DNA from: Burkholderia cenocepacia
GTDB lineage: Bacteria > Pseudomonadota > Gammaproteobacteria > Burkholderiales > Burkholderiaceae
Direction: 5' to 3'
DNA: 64,000 nucleotides
Assembly: GCF_900446215.1 (NCBI RefSeq)
Contig: NZ_UAQZ01000016.1
Location: 186,001-250,000 of the forward strand
Notes under the pieces: model-generated
The model's input: the letters and a program-made list of their open reading frames with translations, nothing else
The model's database searches: none
What the model was told of the DNA's origin: nothing
Shown here: positions 16,960 to 24,857 of the stretch, one piece after another
Layout: every line of letters starts with the position of its first letter
Position numbering within the stretch: the stretch's first letter is position 1
Translations under genes and position numbers: made by a program

Positions 16960-17751
16960 TCAGCCCCGATCGCCGGGCTGCGCGCGCAGGATCGCGTCGA
17001 CGAACTCGACGAAGCCGAGGCCGCCCGGGCCTTGCGTGATCCATCGCGGCAGCGCGGACAACTGCGGCAGATACTCGATAACGGTGCTCATGCCGGCCGT
17101 ATGCGTGAAATAGCCGAACATCGGCGCGTCGTTCGTGGAATCGCCCGAATAGGCGACGCACCCGGGCGCGGCGCCGGCATCGACGCCGAACGTATCCGCC
17201 AGCACGCGCAGCGACATCGACAGCTTGTCGTACCCGCCGACCCAGCCGATCACCCACAGATTGTTGATGGTTGCGTCGGCACCGGCCTCGATCAGCGCGT
17301 CGAGTATCCGGTCGTCCTGGTCGCCGCCGGTGCGTGCGTACGCGAGCGACGTCAGCCGGAAGTCCTGGTCGTCCGCGCGGCGGGCGGGCGGGACGGCCGT
17401 CGCGACATGCTGCGCGATGCGCCGGAGCGCGTCGCGTGCGCCGTCGAGCGCATCGTCCGCATGCCAATAGCGGCGTTCGGCGCCGTGCCCGTCCGGGCTG
17501 CGCCGGATGAAGAGTCCGCCGTTCTCCGCGATCACGCCGTCGACCGGCCACATCCGCGCCATCTGGTCACACCAGCCGGCCGGCGCGGCGGTGACCGGGA
17601 TCACGCGGATGCCGCGCGCTTGCAGCCGCTCGAGCGCCGCATAGGTCTGCGCGGCGAGGCGGCCGCGATGCGTGAGGGTCTCGTCCATGTCGGTCAGCAG
17701 GAAGCGAACGGACGAGAAGGTGTCGGCGGGGGCCAGGGCGAGCGGCTGCAT
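16960..17751 (-). CDS. HAD-superfamily phosphatase (subclass IIB, Cof-like)
   Basis: 263 aa from ATG 17751; an alternative GTG at 17799 adds 16 residues with no better ribosome site. Motif I is DMDETLTHRG, with the nucleophile and acid Asp residues; motif IV is GDSTNDAPMF; the residues between form the IIB cap. Such enzymes dephosphorylate sugar phosphates, phosphoglycerate derivatives or nucleotides in the cytoplasm; sequence alone does not fix the substrate. A divergent acyl-CoA synthetase gene starts 289 bp away. Confidence 0.85.
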   Translation of the reverse strand: MQPLALAPADTFSSVRFLLTDMDETLTHRGRLAAQTYAALERLQARGIRVIPVTAAPAGWCDQMARMWPVDGVIAENGGLFIRRSPDGHGAERRYWHADDALDGARDALRRIAQHVATAVPPARRADDQDFRLTSLAYARTGGDQDDRILDALIEAGADATINNLWVIGWVGGYDKLSMSLRVLADTFGVDAGAAPGCVAYSGDSTNDAPMFGYFTHTAGMSTVIEYLPQLSALPRWITQGPGGLGFVEFVDAILRAQPGDRG

Positions 17752-18040
17752 GGTCTCGGCGGATGAGGGACGGTCGTCGATTATGAAGAACGGCGACACG
17801 CCGCGCCATGCCGCTTGCTGCTTTGCAATTCGCGCCGGGGAATATGCGCGCGGCCGAGTTGCCTGGACAGGGAGCGAGCACGCATGTCCGTTTCGATCAT
17901 GTTTTCGGCCGCCCGGATCATTTGCAAAGCGCGTCGCGCGGGCGATAGTCGCCGGTCAGGCGGCGGCCCGCGTCCCTCCGGCGTGCAGGCCCCGTGCGAA
18001 CGGTACGCATGCTGGCGTGCCGTCCAAAGAGGAGTGAGAC

Positions 18041-19675
18041 ATGACGAAGAGACACTGGACCGGGTCGTATGGCTCGATCCCCGCCGAGATCGACGCCGAT
18101 CGCCATCCTTCCGTCAGCGCGCTGCTGGACGACGCGATGCGCCGCTTCGCCGACCGTCCGGCGTTCCATGCGTTCGGCCGCACGCTCACCTATGCCGACG
18201 TCGAGCGCCTGTCGACCGCGCTGGCCGCGTATCTGCAGCAGGTCGTCGGCGTGCGCAAGGGCGATCGCGTGGCGGTGATGCTGCCCAACGTGCTCGCGTT
18301 CCCGGTCGTGTTCGTCGCGGTCGCGAGGATCGGCGCGATCCAGGTCAACGTGAATCCGCACTACACCGCGCGCGAGCTCGAGCATCAGCTCAACGACGCG
18401 GGAGTCGAGGTGGCGATCGTCTGCGGCGGGTCGATGGGCACGTTCGCGGACGTGGTCGGCGGCACGCGCGTGCGCACCGTGCTGAGCGTGGGGCGCGAGG
18501 ATCTCGGCGTCGTCGATGCGCCGGCCGGCACCTGCGACGCGCTGCCGCCCGGTTCGACCGCGCTCGCGCAGGCGATCGCCGCCGGCGAATCGCTCGCATG
18601 CGAGCCGGTGGCGCTGAGCGGCGCGGACCTGTTGCTGCTGCAATACACGGGCGGCACGACCGGCCTGTCGAAGGGCGCGGCGCTGTCGCATCGCAACCTC
18701 GTCGCGAACATCGCGCAGTTCGCGGCGATCGTGCCGGATGCGCGCCGGCCGGGCGAGGAGGTCGTCGTCACGGCGATCCCGCTGTATCACATCTTCGCGC
18801 TGACGGTGAACTTCCTGTCCTACTTCGCGATCGGCGCGCAGAACTGGCTGATCGCGAACCCGCGCGACATGGACGGGTTCATCGACGTGCTGAAGGCCGC
18901 GCGGCCGACGGTGTTCGTCGGTGTGAACACGCTGTACGCGGGGCTCGCCGGCCATCCGCGCCTGAAGGAGGTCGACTGGTCGCGGCTGAAGCTGTCGGCC
19001 GGCGGCGGGGCGGCGGTGATCGACGTGATCTCGTCGCGCTGGAAGGCGGTGACGGGCAATTTCATCCGCGAAGGCTACGGGCTGTCGGAAACGTCGCCGG
19101 TCGTGTCGTTCAACCCGCAGTCGATCGACCGGTTCACGGGCACCACGGGCCTGCCGCTGCCGTCGACCGACGTGAAGCTGCTCGACGACCAGGATCGCGA
19201 GGTGGCGATCGGCGAGGCGGGCGAGATCTGCGTGAAGGGGCCGCAGGTGATGAGCGGCTACTGGCAGAAGCCGGACGCGAACGCGGCCGCGTTCACCGCG
19301 GACGGCTATTTCCGTACCGGCGACGTCGGCGTGTTCGACGCGGCCGGCTTCCTGCGGATCGTCGATCGCAAGAAGGACATGATCATCGTGTCCGGTTTCA
19401 ACGTGTACCCGAACGAGGTGGAAGCGGTCGCGACCGCGCTGCCGGGCGTCGCCGAATGCGCGTGCATCGGCGTGCCGGATCCGCGCACGGGCGAGGCCGT
19501 CAAGCTGTTCGTGGTGCTCGCGGCGGACGCCGACGTGACGGAGGCGCAACTCGTCGCGCATTGCCGCGCGAGCCTGGCCGCGTACAAGGTGCCGAAGCTC
19601 GTCCGTTTCGTCGAGCGGCTGCCGAAGTCGACGGTCGGCAAGATCCTGCGCCGGGAACTCAGCCGCACCGACTGA
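18041..19675 (+). CDS. long-chain-fatty-acid--CoA ligase / acyl-CoA synthetase
   Basis: 544 aa, full length for the ANL superfamily. Visible motifs: P-loop YTGGTTGLSKGA (about 206-217), GYGLSETSP (A5), the GDVGVFDAAGFLRIVDRKKDMI hinge region (A7-A8) and the catalytic Lys near the C terminus (PKSTVGKILRREL). It activates a carboxylic acid, probably a fatty acid, to the acyl-AMP and then the CoA thioester, feeding beta-oxidation. ATG 18041 follows GAGGAGTG. An AraC regulator follows on the same strand and a beta-oxidation operon lies 5 kb downstream beyond an insertion sequence, suggesting related function. Confidence 0.9.
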   Translation: MTKRHWTGSYGSIPAEIDADRHPSVSALLDDAMRRFADRPAFHAFGRTLTYADVERLSTALAAYLQQVVGVRKGDRVAVMLPNVLAFPVVFVAVARIGAIQVNVNPHYTARELEHQLNDAGVEVAIVCGGSMGTFADVVGGTRVRTVLSVGREDLGVVDAPAGTCDALPPGSTALAQAIAAGESLACEPVALSGADLLLLQYTGGTTGLSKGAALSHRNLVANIAQFAAIVPDARRPGEEVVVTAIPLYHIFALTVNFLSYFAIGAQNWLIANPRDMDGFIDVLKAARPTVFVGVNTLYAGLAGHPRLKEVDWSRLKLSAGGGAAVIDVISSRWKAVTGNFIREGYGLSETSPVVSFNPQSIDRFTGTTGLPLPSTDVKLLDDQDREVAIGEAGEICVKGPQVMSGYWQKPDANAAAFTADGYFRTGDVGVFDAAGFLRIVDRKKDMIIVSGFNVYPNEVEAVATALPGVAECACIGVPDPRTGEAVKLFVVLAADADVTEAQLVAHCRASLAAYKVPKLVRFVERLPKSTVGKILRRELSRTD

Positions 19676-19788
19676 TGGGCACGACGCGCCGCGCGGCCGC
19701 GGCGGCGCGGCCCGGCGCGCCGGCCACGCCGAAGGGGGCGCGCGGGCCGCTCAAGTACAATGCGGTCGGTTCGATCGACGGGGACGCG

Positions 19789-20835
19789 ATGACCGGCTCA
19801 GATTCACTTTCCGCCCGGCCCGGGCGTGCGCTGCCGTCGCCGAGCGCGACGGTGCCGATCTCGCTCGTCAACGGCTTTCTCGCGAGCGCGGGCGTGCAGC
19901 GCGACGTGGTCGAGCGCTACCTGCGCGGCGCCGGCATTCCGATCGAGCTGCTCGGCGAGCCGCACGCGCGCGTGACGGAGGAGCAGTTCTCGACGCTGTA
20001 CCGCACGCTCGCGATCGACCTCGACGACGAGATGCCCGGCATCTTCTCGCGCCCGTTGCGCGGCGGCACGCTGAAGTACCTGTGCCTGAGCCTGCTCGAC
20101 GCGCGCAATCTCGAAACGGCGCTGCACCGTTTCGGCCAATTTTTCCATATCCTGCTCGACGACTTCTTCGTCGAATCGAAGCGCGACGATCTCGTCGCGC
20201 AGGTGCTGCTGCGTCCGAACGACGCCATCGGGCCGATCGGCGCGCTCGGCCAGGAGCTGATGCTCAAGCTCGTGCACGGCGTGTGCTCGTGGCTGATCGG
20301 GCAGAAGATTCCGCTGCTGCAGATCGAGTTCGCGTGCCCGCGGCCGCGCCATGCGGTCGATCACCTGTACTTCTTCACCGGCGCCGTGCAGTTCGACTGC
20401 GAGCGCACGCTGATGCGCTTCAGCGCCGACTACCTCGACGCGCCGATCCGGCAGAGCAAGCGCAACCTGCGCAAGTTCCTCGCGCGCGCGCCCGGCGACT
20501 GGATCTTCGAATCGTTCAGCGAACAGCTCGTGTGCCATCGCGTGCGGCAATACCTGTCGGCGGCGCTGCCGGATCTGCCCGTGATCGACCAGGCGGCCGA
20601 GCATCTGCATTGTTCGGTGCGGACGCTGAGCCGTCACCTGGCGGCGGAAGGGACGACGTTCCAGGTGCTGAAGGACGAGCTGCGGCGCGATATCGCGATC
20701 CAGCGGCTGACCGATACGCCCGACACGATCGCGGCGATCGGCGCCGATATCGGCTTCGACGATCCGAGCGCGTTTCATCGCGCGTTCCGGCACTGGACCG
20801 GGAGTACGCCGGGGACGTATCGGCGGCGGGCGTGA
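19789..20835 (+). CDS. AraC-family regulator
   Basis: 348 aa from ATG 19789. The long open frame extends upstream through the ligase gene, but that part is out of frame with it and is a shadow. The N-terminal arabinose-binding-like domain (about 20-210) is followed by a C-terminal double helix-turn-helix (VIDQAAEHLHCSVRTLSRHLAAEGTTFQVLKDE ... IAAIGADIGFDDPSAFHRAFRHWTG). The 113-bp spacing after the acyl-CoA synthetase gene suggests it regulates that gene or the fatty-acid pathway (inference). It converges with an FAD monooxygenase gene. Confidence 0.88.
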   Translation: MTGSDSLSARPGRALPSPSATVPISLVNGFLASAGVQRDVVERYLRGAGIPIELLGEPHARVTEEQFSTLYRTLAIDLDDEMPGIFSRPLRGGTLKYLCLSLLDARNLETALHRFGQFFHILLDDFFVESKRDDLVAQVLLRPNDAIGPIGALGQELMLKLVHGVCSWLIGQKIPLLQIEFACPRPRHAVDHLYFFTGAVQFDCERTLMRFSADYLDAPIRQSKRNLRKFLARAPGDWIFESFSEQLVCHRVRQYLSAALPDLPVIDQAAEHLHCSVRTLSRHLAAEGTTFQVLKDELRRDIAIQRLTDTPDTIAAIGADIGFDDPSAFHRAFRHWTGSTPGTYRRRA

Positions 20836-20883
20836 CGCGGGCGCGACGCTGAGTGGCGCGGATGCGCGGGTTCGCGGATTGAA

Positions 20884-20947
20884 TCCCATAACCGGCTCCT
20901 TTTGCGGTTTCCACGGCCGGTTTTCGGCAGACATTCCCATAACCGGC
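20884..20947. repeat. pair of 13-bp direct repeats between convergent genes
   Basis: TCCCATAACCGGC occurs at 20884-20896 and again at 20935-20947, 51 bp apart, in the 219-bp spacer between an AraC gene and an FAD monooxygenase gene that converge. Function unknown. Confidence 0.5.
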
Positions 20948-21054
20948 GACCTTCACCGCTCGGGCCGTGCAGGCGCGCACTCGGCCGATCGTTTCCTTTG
21001 GCGTGCGTCGCCGCAATCGGCGATCTGGATTTCCGATCGACGGACACATTCCGC

Positions 21055-22254
21055 TCAATTCCCGGCAAACAGCCGCGCGGCCGCGCGATCGGACGCGATC
21101 ACCGCGTCGGTCGCCCACACGCGCATGTCTTCCGCATATCGCGTCAGCGCGTGCCGGATATCGCCATCGTTGGCGGTCTGCCCGGCCAGCCGCGCCGCCA
21201 GCGCGGCGGCATCCCTGAGCGCCGTATTGGCGCCCGCGCCGCCGGCGGGACTCATTGCATGGATCGCGTCGCCCAGTAGCGTGACCGGGCCGGCCGGCAG
21301 CGCTACGTCGGGGCGTCCGCGACGCACGGGCAGCGCGGTGACGGCGTCGGACGGTGTGTCGAGCAGCAGGCGGCGCAGCACCGGGTGCCAGTCCCGCACG
21401 ACATGCCGGAGCGCGGCCGGGATTCGAGCCGCGAGCGCAGCCGTCGGGTCGGCGTCATCCAGCCCGAAGCGGCTCGACGGTCCGATCGCGGCCCAGTAGA
21501 AATAGTCGTCCGGCGGCGTGAACCGGCTGCACGGCAGCGCATGGGCCGCGAGCGCCCGCAGGTCGGTGCGGAACCGCATGTCCTCGAGGACCGCCGCGCA
21601 CCCGTCGGCCACGATCACCGTGGTGGCGGCGCGCAACCCGGCGGCTTCGGGGAACGCGGGATCGTCGGTCGGCAGCCGGGTCCTGCCGTAGACGCACAGG
21701 GCGCCGGTCCTGACCGGCGCGGCCGCCGGAACGAGCTGCGCGCGGAGGGGCGAATGGATGCCGTCCGCGCCGACCAGCACGTCGCACGTAACGGACCCCG
21801 ACGTGCCGCTCGCGAACGTCACGTGTGCGCGGCCGTCGGGCAGTACTCGATAGCGGTCGACCGCGTGGCCGACATGCACGCGATCCTCGATGCCGGCCAT
21901 CAGGATCTCCCGCAGGGTCAGCCGGTTCACGCTCAGGTCCGCCGTGTCCGGTGCGGTGTGCCAGCCGGCGGGCGCATGTCCGTGGGCCGGCGTGAGCCGG
22001 GGCGTCGCGAGCCGCACGGCGCCAGTGCCCTGCGACGCCGATGCCCGGAACAATGCCGCCGGCCCGGCCGGCAGGCAGGCCGCCAGCGCGCGCTGGCCGG
22101 TCGCGTCGATCCGGATGCGGTAGCCCTGCCTCCGGCTGTCGAGGGCCGGGTCGCGCTCGTAGACATCGAACGCGATGCCGGCCTGTTTCAAGGCCTGGGC
22201 GAGGGCCAGGCCGCCGAGACCTGCACCGACGATGGCGACGTGAATGTCATGCAT
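21055..22254 (-). CDS. FAD-dependent monooxygenase (aromatic hydroxylase-like)
   Basis: 399 aa. The start at 22254 follows GGAGAA. The FAD-binding Rossmann motif is GAGLGGLALAQAL near residue 9, the DG motif is ADGIHSPLR, and the GD motif is GDAIHAMSPAGGAGANTALRDA, all diagnostic of class A flavoprotein monooxygenases. These insert one oxygen atom into an aromatic or similar substrate using NAD(P)H in the cytoplasm. It is divergent from an AraC regulator with 111 bp between the starts, the likely controller. Substrate not predictable; homologues act in antibiotic modification as well as aromatic breakdown. Confidence 0.87.
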   Translation of the reverse strand: MHDIHVAIVGAGLGGLALAQALKQAGIAFDVYERDPALDSRRQGYRIRIDATGQRALAACLPAGPAALFRASASQGTGAVRLATPRLTPAHGHAPAGWHTAPDTADLSVNRLTLREILMAGIEDRVHVGHAVDRYRVLPDGRAHVTFASGTSGSVTCDVLVGADGIHSPLRAQLVPAAAPVRTGALCVYGRTRLPTDDPAFPEAAGLRAATTVIVADGCAAVLEDMRFRTDLRALAAHALPCSRFTPPDDYFYWAAIGPSSRFGLDDADPTAALAARIPAALRHVVRDWHPVLRRLLLDTPSDAVTALPVRRGRPDVALPAGPVTLLGDAIHAMSPAGGAGANTALRDAAALAARLAGQTANDGDIRHALTRYAEDMRVWATDAVIASDRAAARLFAGN

Positions 22255-22365
22255 GGAACGTTCTCCGTTAGCCGCGCGGGGCGCGCGGTCCGGCATGCAT
22301 TGTTCCGTGCGTCACGGGTGGGCGGATAACGGCATCTGGCCGTTCAATGCCGTAGACTGGCCAAT

Positions 22366-23202
22366 ATGGATAACCGTACCGCCGCCGACCTGGCGCTTCC
22401 CGACTACAGCGAATGGCTGGACGGCCCCGCGCTGATCGCGCTGCGCGGCAATGACGATCCGGCCAGCGCGTATCGGCTCGGCACACGCGACTATGACTGG
22501 CACGCGCATGCGCGCGGTCAGGTGCTGTGTGTCGAGGCGGGGTTGATCCACGTTCATACGCCGCGCGGTGCGTGGCTGCTGCCGCCGCATCGTGCGGGCT
22601 GGGTGCCGCCCGGCATGCCGCACAAGGTGCGGGTGAGCGGCGCGCCCGGTGGCTGGGTGCTGCTGGCCGCGCCGCCGTTCTGCGCGGGCCTGCCGGACGA
22701 ACCGTGCGTGATCGGCATCAGCGCGGTGCTGCGCTCGCTCGCGCATCGTGCGATCGAATGGAACAAGCACGCGCCGCTGGCGCCGGAGCACGCGAGGATG
22801 GCTGCGGTCATTCACGACGAAATCCGTCGCACGCCGCGCGAGGCGTTGCACGTGCCGATGCCCGCCGATCCGCGGCTCGCGCGGGTGGCACGGGCGCTTC
22901 TCGACGATCCCGGCAGCCGGCGCACGCTCGATGCATGGGCGGCGTTCGGTGCGATGTCGCCGCGCACGTTGCGGCGGCTCATGTCGGCCGAAACCGGGTT
23001 GAGCTTCGCGCAATGGCGCCAGCAGGCCCGGCTCGCGCGCGGCCTCGACCTGCTCGCCCGCGGCTGTCCGGTGGCCGAGGTGTCGGACCTGCTGGGTTAC
23101 GCATCGCCCAGCAACTTCATCGCGATGTTCCGAAAGGCGCTCGGCGATTCGCCCGCGCACTATTTCGCCACCCGGCCGGAACGGCAGCCGGACGGGCGCT
23201 GA
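22366..23202 (+). CDS. AraC-family regulator with N-terminal cupin
   Basis: 278 aa. The N-terminal cupin-like effector domain (YDWHAHARGQVLCVEAG ... LLPPHRAGWVPPGMPHKVRV) is followed by AraC helix-turn-helix units (FGAMSPRTLRRLMSAETGLSFAQWRQQARLARGL ... VSDLLGYASPSNFIAMFRKALG). The His/Pro pattern of the cupin is as in regulators of small-molecule or drug-resistance genes. Divergent from the FAD monooxygenase gene, its probable target. The insertion sequence begins 55 bp after its stop, so the gene itself is intact. Confidence 0.88.
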   Translation: MDNRTAADLALPDYSEWLDGPALIALRGNDDPASAYRLGTRDYDWHAHARGQVLCVEAGLIHVHTPRGAWLLPPHRAGWVPPGMPHKVRVSGAPGGWVLLAAPPFCAGLPDEPCVIGISAVLRSLAHRAIEWNKHAPLAPEHARMAAVIHDEIRRTPREALHVPMPADPRLARVARALLDDPGSRRTLDAWAAFGAMSPRTLRRLMSAETGLSFAQWRQQARLARGLDLLARGCPVAEVSDLLGYASPSNFIAMFRKALGDSPAHYFATRPERQPDGR

Positions 23203-23257
23203 CGCCCGCCAGACGGGCTTTCGCGGCCAGATGCGACGGCCGCCGCCGGCGCGCGAC

Positions 23258-23281
23258 TGAACTGACCCCACGAAGTTGGAC
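23258..23281. repeat. IS terminal inverted repeat, orfB side
   Basis: Begins TGAACTGACCCC and ends AAGTTGGAC; matches the other end read in reverse except for a few bases. Preceded by the GAC target duplicate. Confidence 0.85.
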
Positions 23282-23290
23282 GGTTAAAAG

Positions 23291-24127
23291 CTAAGCGGCC
23301 AAGGGCTGAGTCCTGTATTGCACGGGACTCAGCCCATTTAATTTCAGCTTGATGCGTTCGTGGTTGTAGTAGTGGATGTAGCGGCTCAACGCATCTCGCA
23401 ACTGCTCCACGCTCGCAAAGCGCGTCAGCCGATAGCACTCGGATTTCAGCGTGCCGAAGAAGCTCTCCATGGCTGCGTTATCAAGGCAGTTGCCTCTGCG
23501 CGACATGCTCTGGGTGAGCGCATGCTGCTTCAACAGCCGACGGTAGGCGGGCATCTGATACTGCCAGCCTTGATCCGAATGCAGTAACGGCCGTCCTTCA
23601 TCATCGAGCTTGGCCAACGCCTTCTTCAACATGCAGCTGACCAACTCGAAGCTCGGGCGCTCATCCATTTGGTAAGCGACGATCTCCCCGTTGTACAAGT
23701 CCATCACCGGCGATAGATAGAGCTTTTGGCCCTCTACATTGAATTCGGTCACGTCGGTCACCCACTTCTGATTCGGGCGTTCAGCATCAAACTGACGCCG
23801 CAGTAGATTCGGGGCAACGCGGCCGACTTCGCCTCGCCAGGAACGATATCTCTTTGGGCGTACCAGAGATTTCAATTGCAGCTGTCCCATCAACCGTTGC
23901 ACGGTCTTGTGGTTGATCGCATCTCCGGTCTGCCGGATCGCCGCCGTGATTCGCCGATAGCCGTAACGGCCCTTGTGGTGGTCGTATACGGTCTGGATCT
24001 TCGCTTTGAGATCCGCATACCGATCGCCGGCAGCCAATGCCTTGAGCTGGTAATAGAACGTGCTGCGCGCCAGGCCTGCCGCCTTCAGGAGCGCAGCTAC
24101 CGGATGACACTGCCTGAGCTCACGCAC
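23291..24127 (-). CDS. IS3-family transposase OrfB (DDE integrase domain)
   Basis: 278 aa from the GTG at 24127. The DDE residues are in WVTDVTEF (first D), LLHSDQGWQY (second D) and NAAMESFFGTLKSE (E). The frame is open upstream of GTG and reads EKAQIVREL in -1 relative to orfA, so the active enzyme is expected to be an OrfAB fusion made by -1 ribosomal slippage at AGGAAAAAGC near the end of orfA (known for the family; the site here is inferred). orfA and orfB overlap by one base. Confidence 0.9.
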   Translation of the reverse strand: MRELRQCHPVAALLKAAGLARSTFYYQLKALAAGDRYADLKAKIQTVYDHHKGRYGYRRITAAIRQTGDAINHKTVQRLMGQLQLKSLVRPKRYRSWRGEVGRVAPNLLRRQFDAERPNQKWVTDVTEFNVEGQKLYLSPVMDLYNGEIVAYQMDERPSFELVSCMLKKALAKLDDEGRPLLHSDQGWQYQMPAYRRLLKQHALTQSMSRRGNCLDNAAMESFFGTLKSECYRLTRFASVEQLRDALSRYIHYYNHERIKLKLNGLSPVQYRTQPLAA

Positions 24128-24654
24128 TATTTGCGCTTTTTCCTGGGCGCTGCCTGCTTCTTGGATTGCAGCAGCGCATCGAGCTTTTTTAGGTATGCCA
24201 CCTCCGCGCGCAAATACACGATTTCCTTGAGCAGTTCCTCGCGGCTCGGCTCTTTCTGCACGGTATCGTCGGGGGATTTCGGTGGTGGTGAGGTGGTCAT
24301 TTTCGGAGGGCGCCCTCGGCGACGAGGCGCCAACGCATCTATACCGCCCTCATGATACAGACGCTCCCAGATCGGGATGCTTCGTTCATTGCGGATGCCG
24401 AACAGCGCTGCCACCTGCGCATACGACAGTTCATCGCGCCGCATCCGCTGAAGGACTGACAACTTGAATCGCGCGTCGTAGTGGCTGTGCTTCTTGCGCA
24501 GCCCCTGTTCACCATGCTCGCGATAGCTCGCCACCCAACGTCGCACCATTGTCCTGCCCACTCCGTAACGGTGAGCAAGTGTCTTGGTGCCGGCCTCTCC
24601 AGCCAGGTACGCCTGAACCACTCGACGCCGAAAACGTTCGTCGTACTTCGTCAT
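24127..24654 (-). CDS. IS3-family transposase OrfA (helix-turn-helix)
   Basis: 175 aa from ATG 24654; a GTG at 24663 would add three residues. It contains two helix-turn-helix units (TKTLAHRYGVGRTMVRRWVAS and DELSYAQVAALFGIRNERSI), then a C-terminal leucine-zipper-like region (EELLKEIVYLRAEVAYLKKLDALL) used for multimerisation, as in IS150 InsJ. It binds the IS ends. The last codons contain the A-rich slippage sequence leading into orfB. Confidence 0.9.
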   Translation of the reverse strand: MTKYDERFRRRVVQAYLAGEAGTKTLAHRYGVGRTMVRRWVASYREHGEQGLRKKHSHYDARFKLSVLQRMRRDELSYAQVAALFGIRNERSIPIWERLYHEGGIDALAPRRRGRPPKMTTSPPPKSPDDTVQKEPSREELLKEIVYLRAEVAYLKKLDALLQSKKQAAPRKKRK

Positions 24655-24680
24655 GAAAAACACCCCAAAGGTTGGATCTA

Positions 24681-24704
24681 GTCCAACTTTTGGGGTGCAG
24701 CTCA
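24681..24704. repeat. IS terminal inverted repeat, orfA side
   Basis: The reverse complement begins TGAGCTGCACCCC and ends AAGTTGGAC. Followed by the second GAC copy at 24705-24707. Confidence 0.85.
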
Positions 24705-24857
24705 GACGTGGCCGGTTTTGTCACCATGTGGGCCGGATATGACAATCGGAATCGGGAGTCCCGGCGTTAGGATGGCCCATCACGTCGCGGCGCTGGCCGG
24801 TTTTGCCGTACCGGGCCCGCGTCACGCCCTATTCACCGCCTGATTGGAACATCGACC

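Larger units (their letters stand above)
23258..24704 (-). mobile_element. IS3-family insertion sequence, IS150-like
   Basis: 1447-bp element bounded by 24-bp imperfect inverted repeats (23258-23281 and 24681-24704; both start TGA and end AGTTGGAC) and flanked by the same 3 bp, GAC (23255-23257 and 24705-24707). It holds two overlapping frames on the minus strand, orfA and orfB. Length, 3-bp duplication and two-frame layout match the IS150 group of IS3. The intact ends and frames suggest a recent, possibly still mobile copy. It lies between an AraC gene and the fatty-acid oxidation operon. Confidence 0.92.

Noticed and set aside
17815..19788. 658-residue N-terminal extension of the AraC regulator
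   Set aside because: It is the acyl-CoA synthetase gene read in another frame; the regulator starts at 19789.
22255..22365. Possible operator in the divergent FAD monooxygenase/AraC spacer
   Set aside because: No repeat or palindrome beyond chance level could be found by eye.
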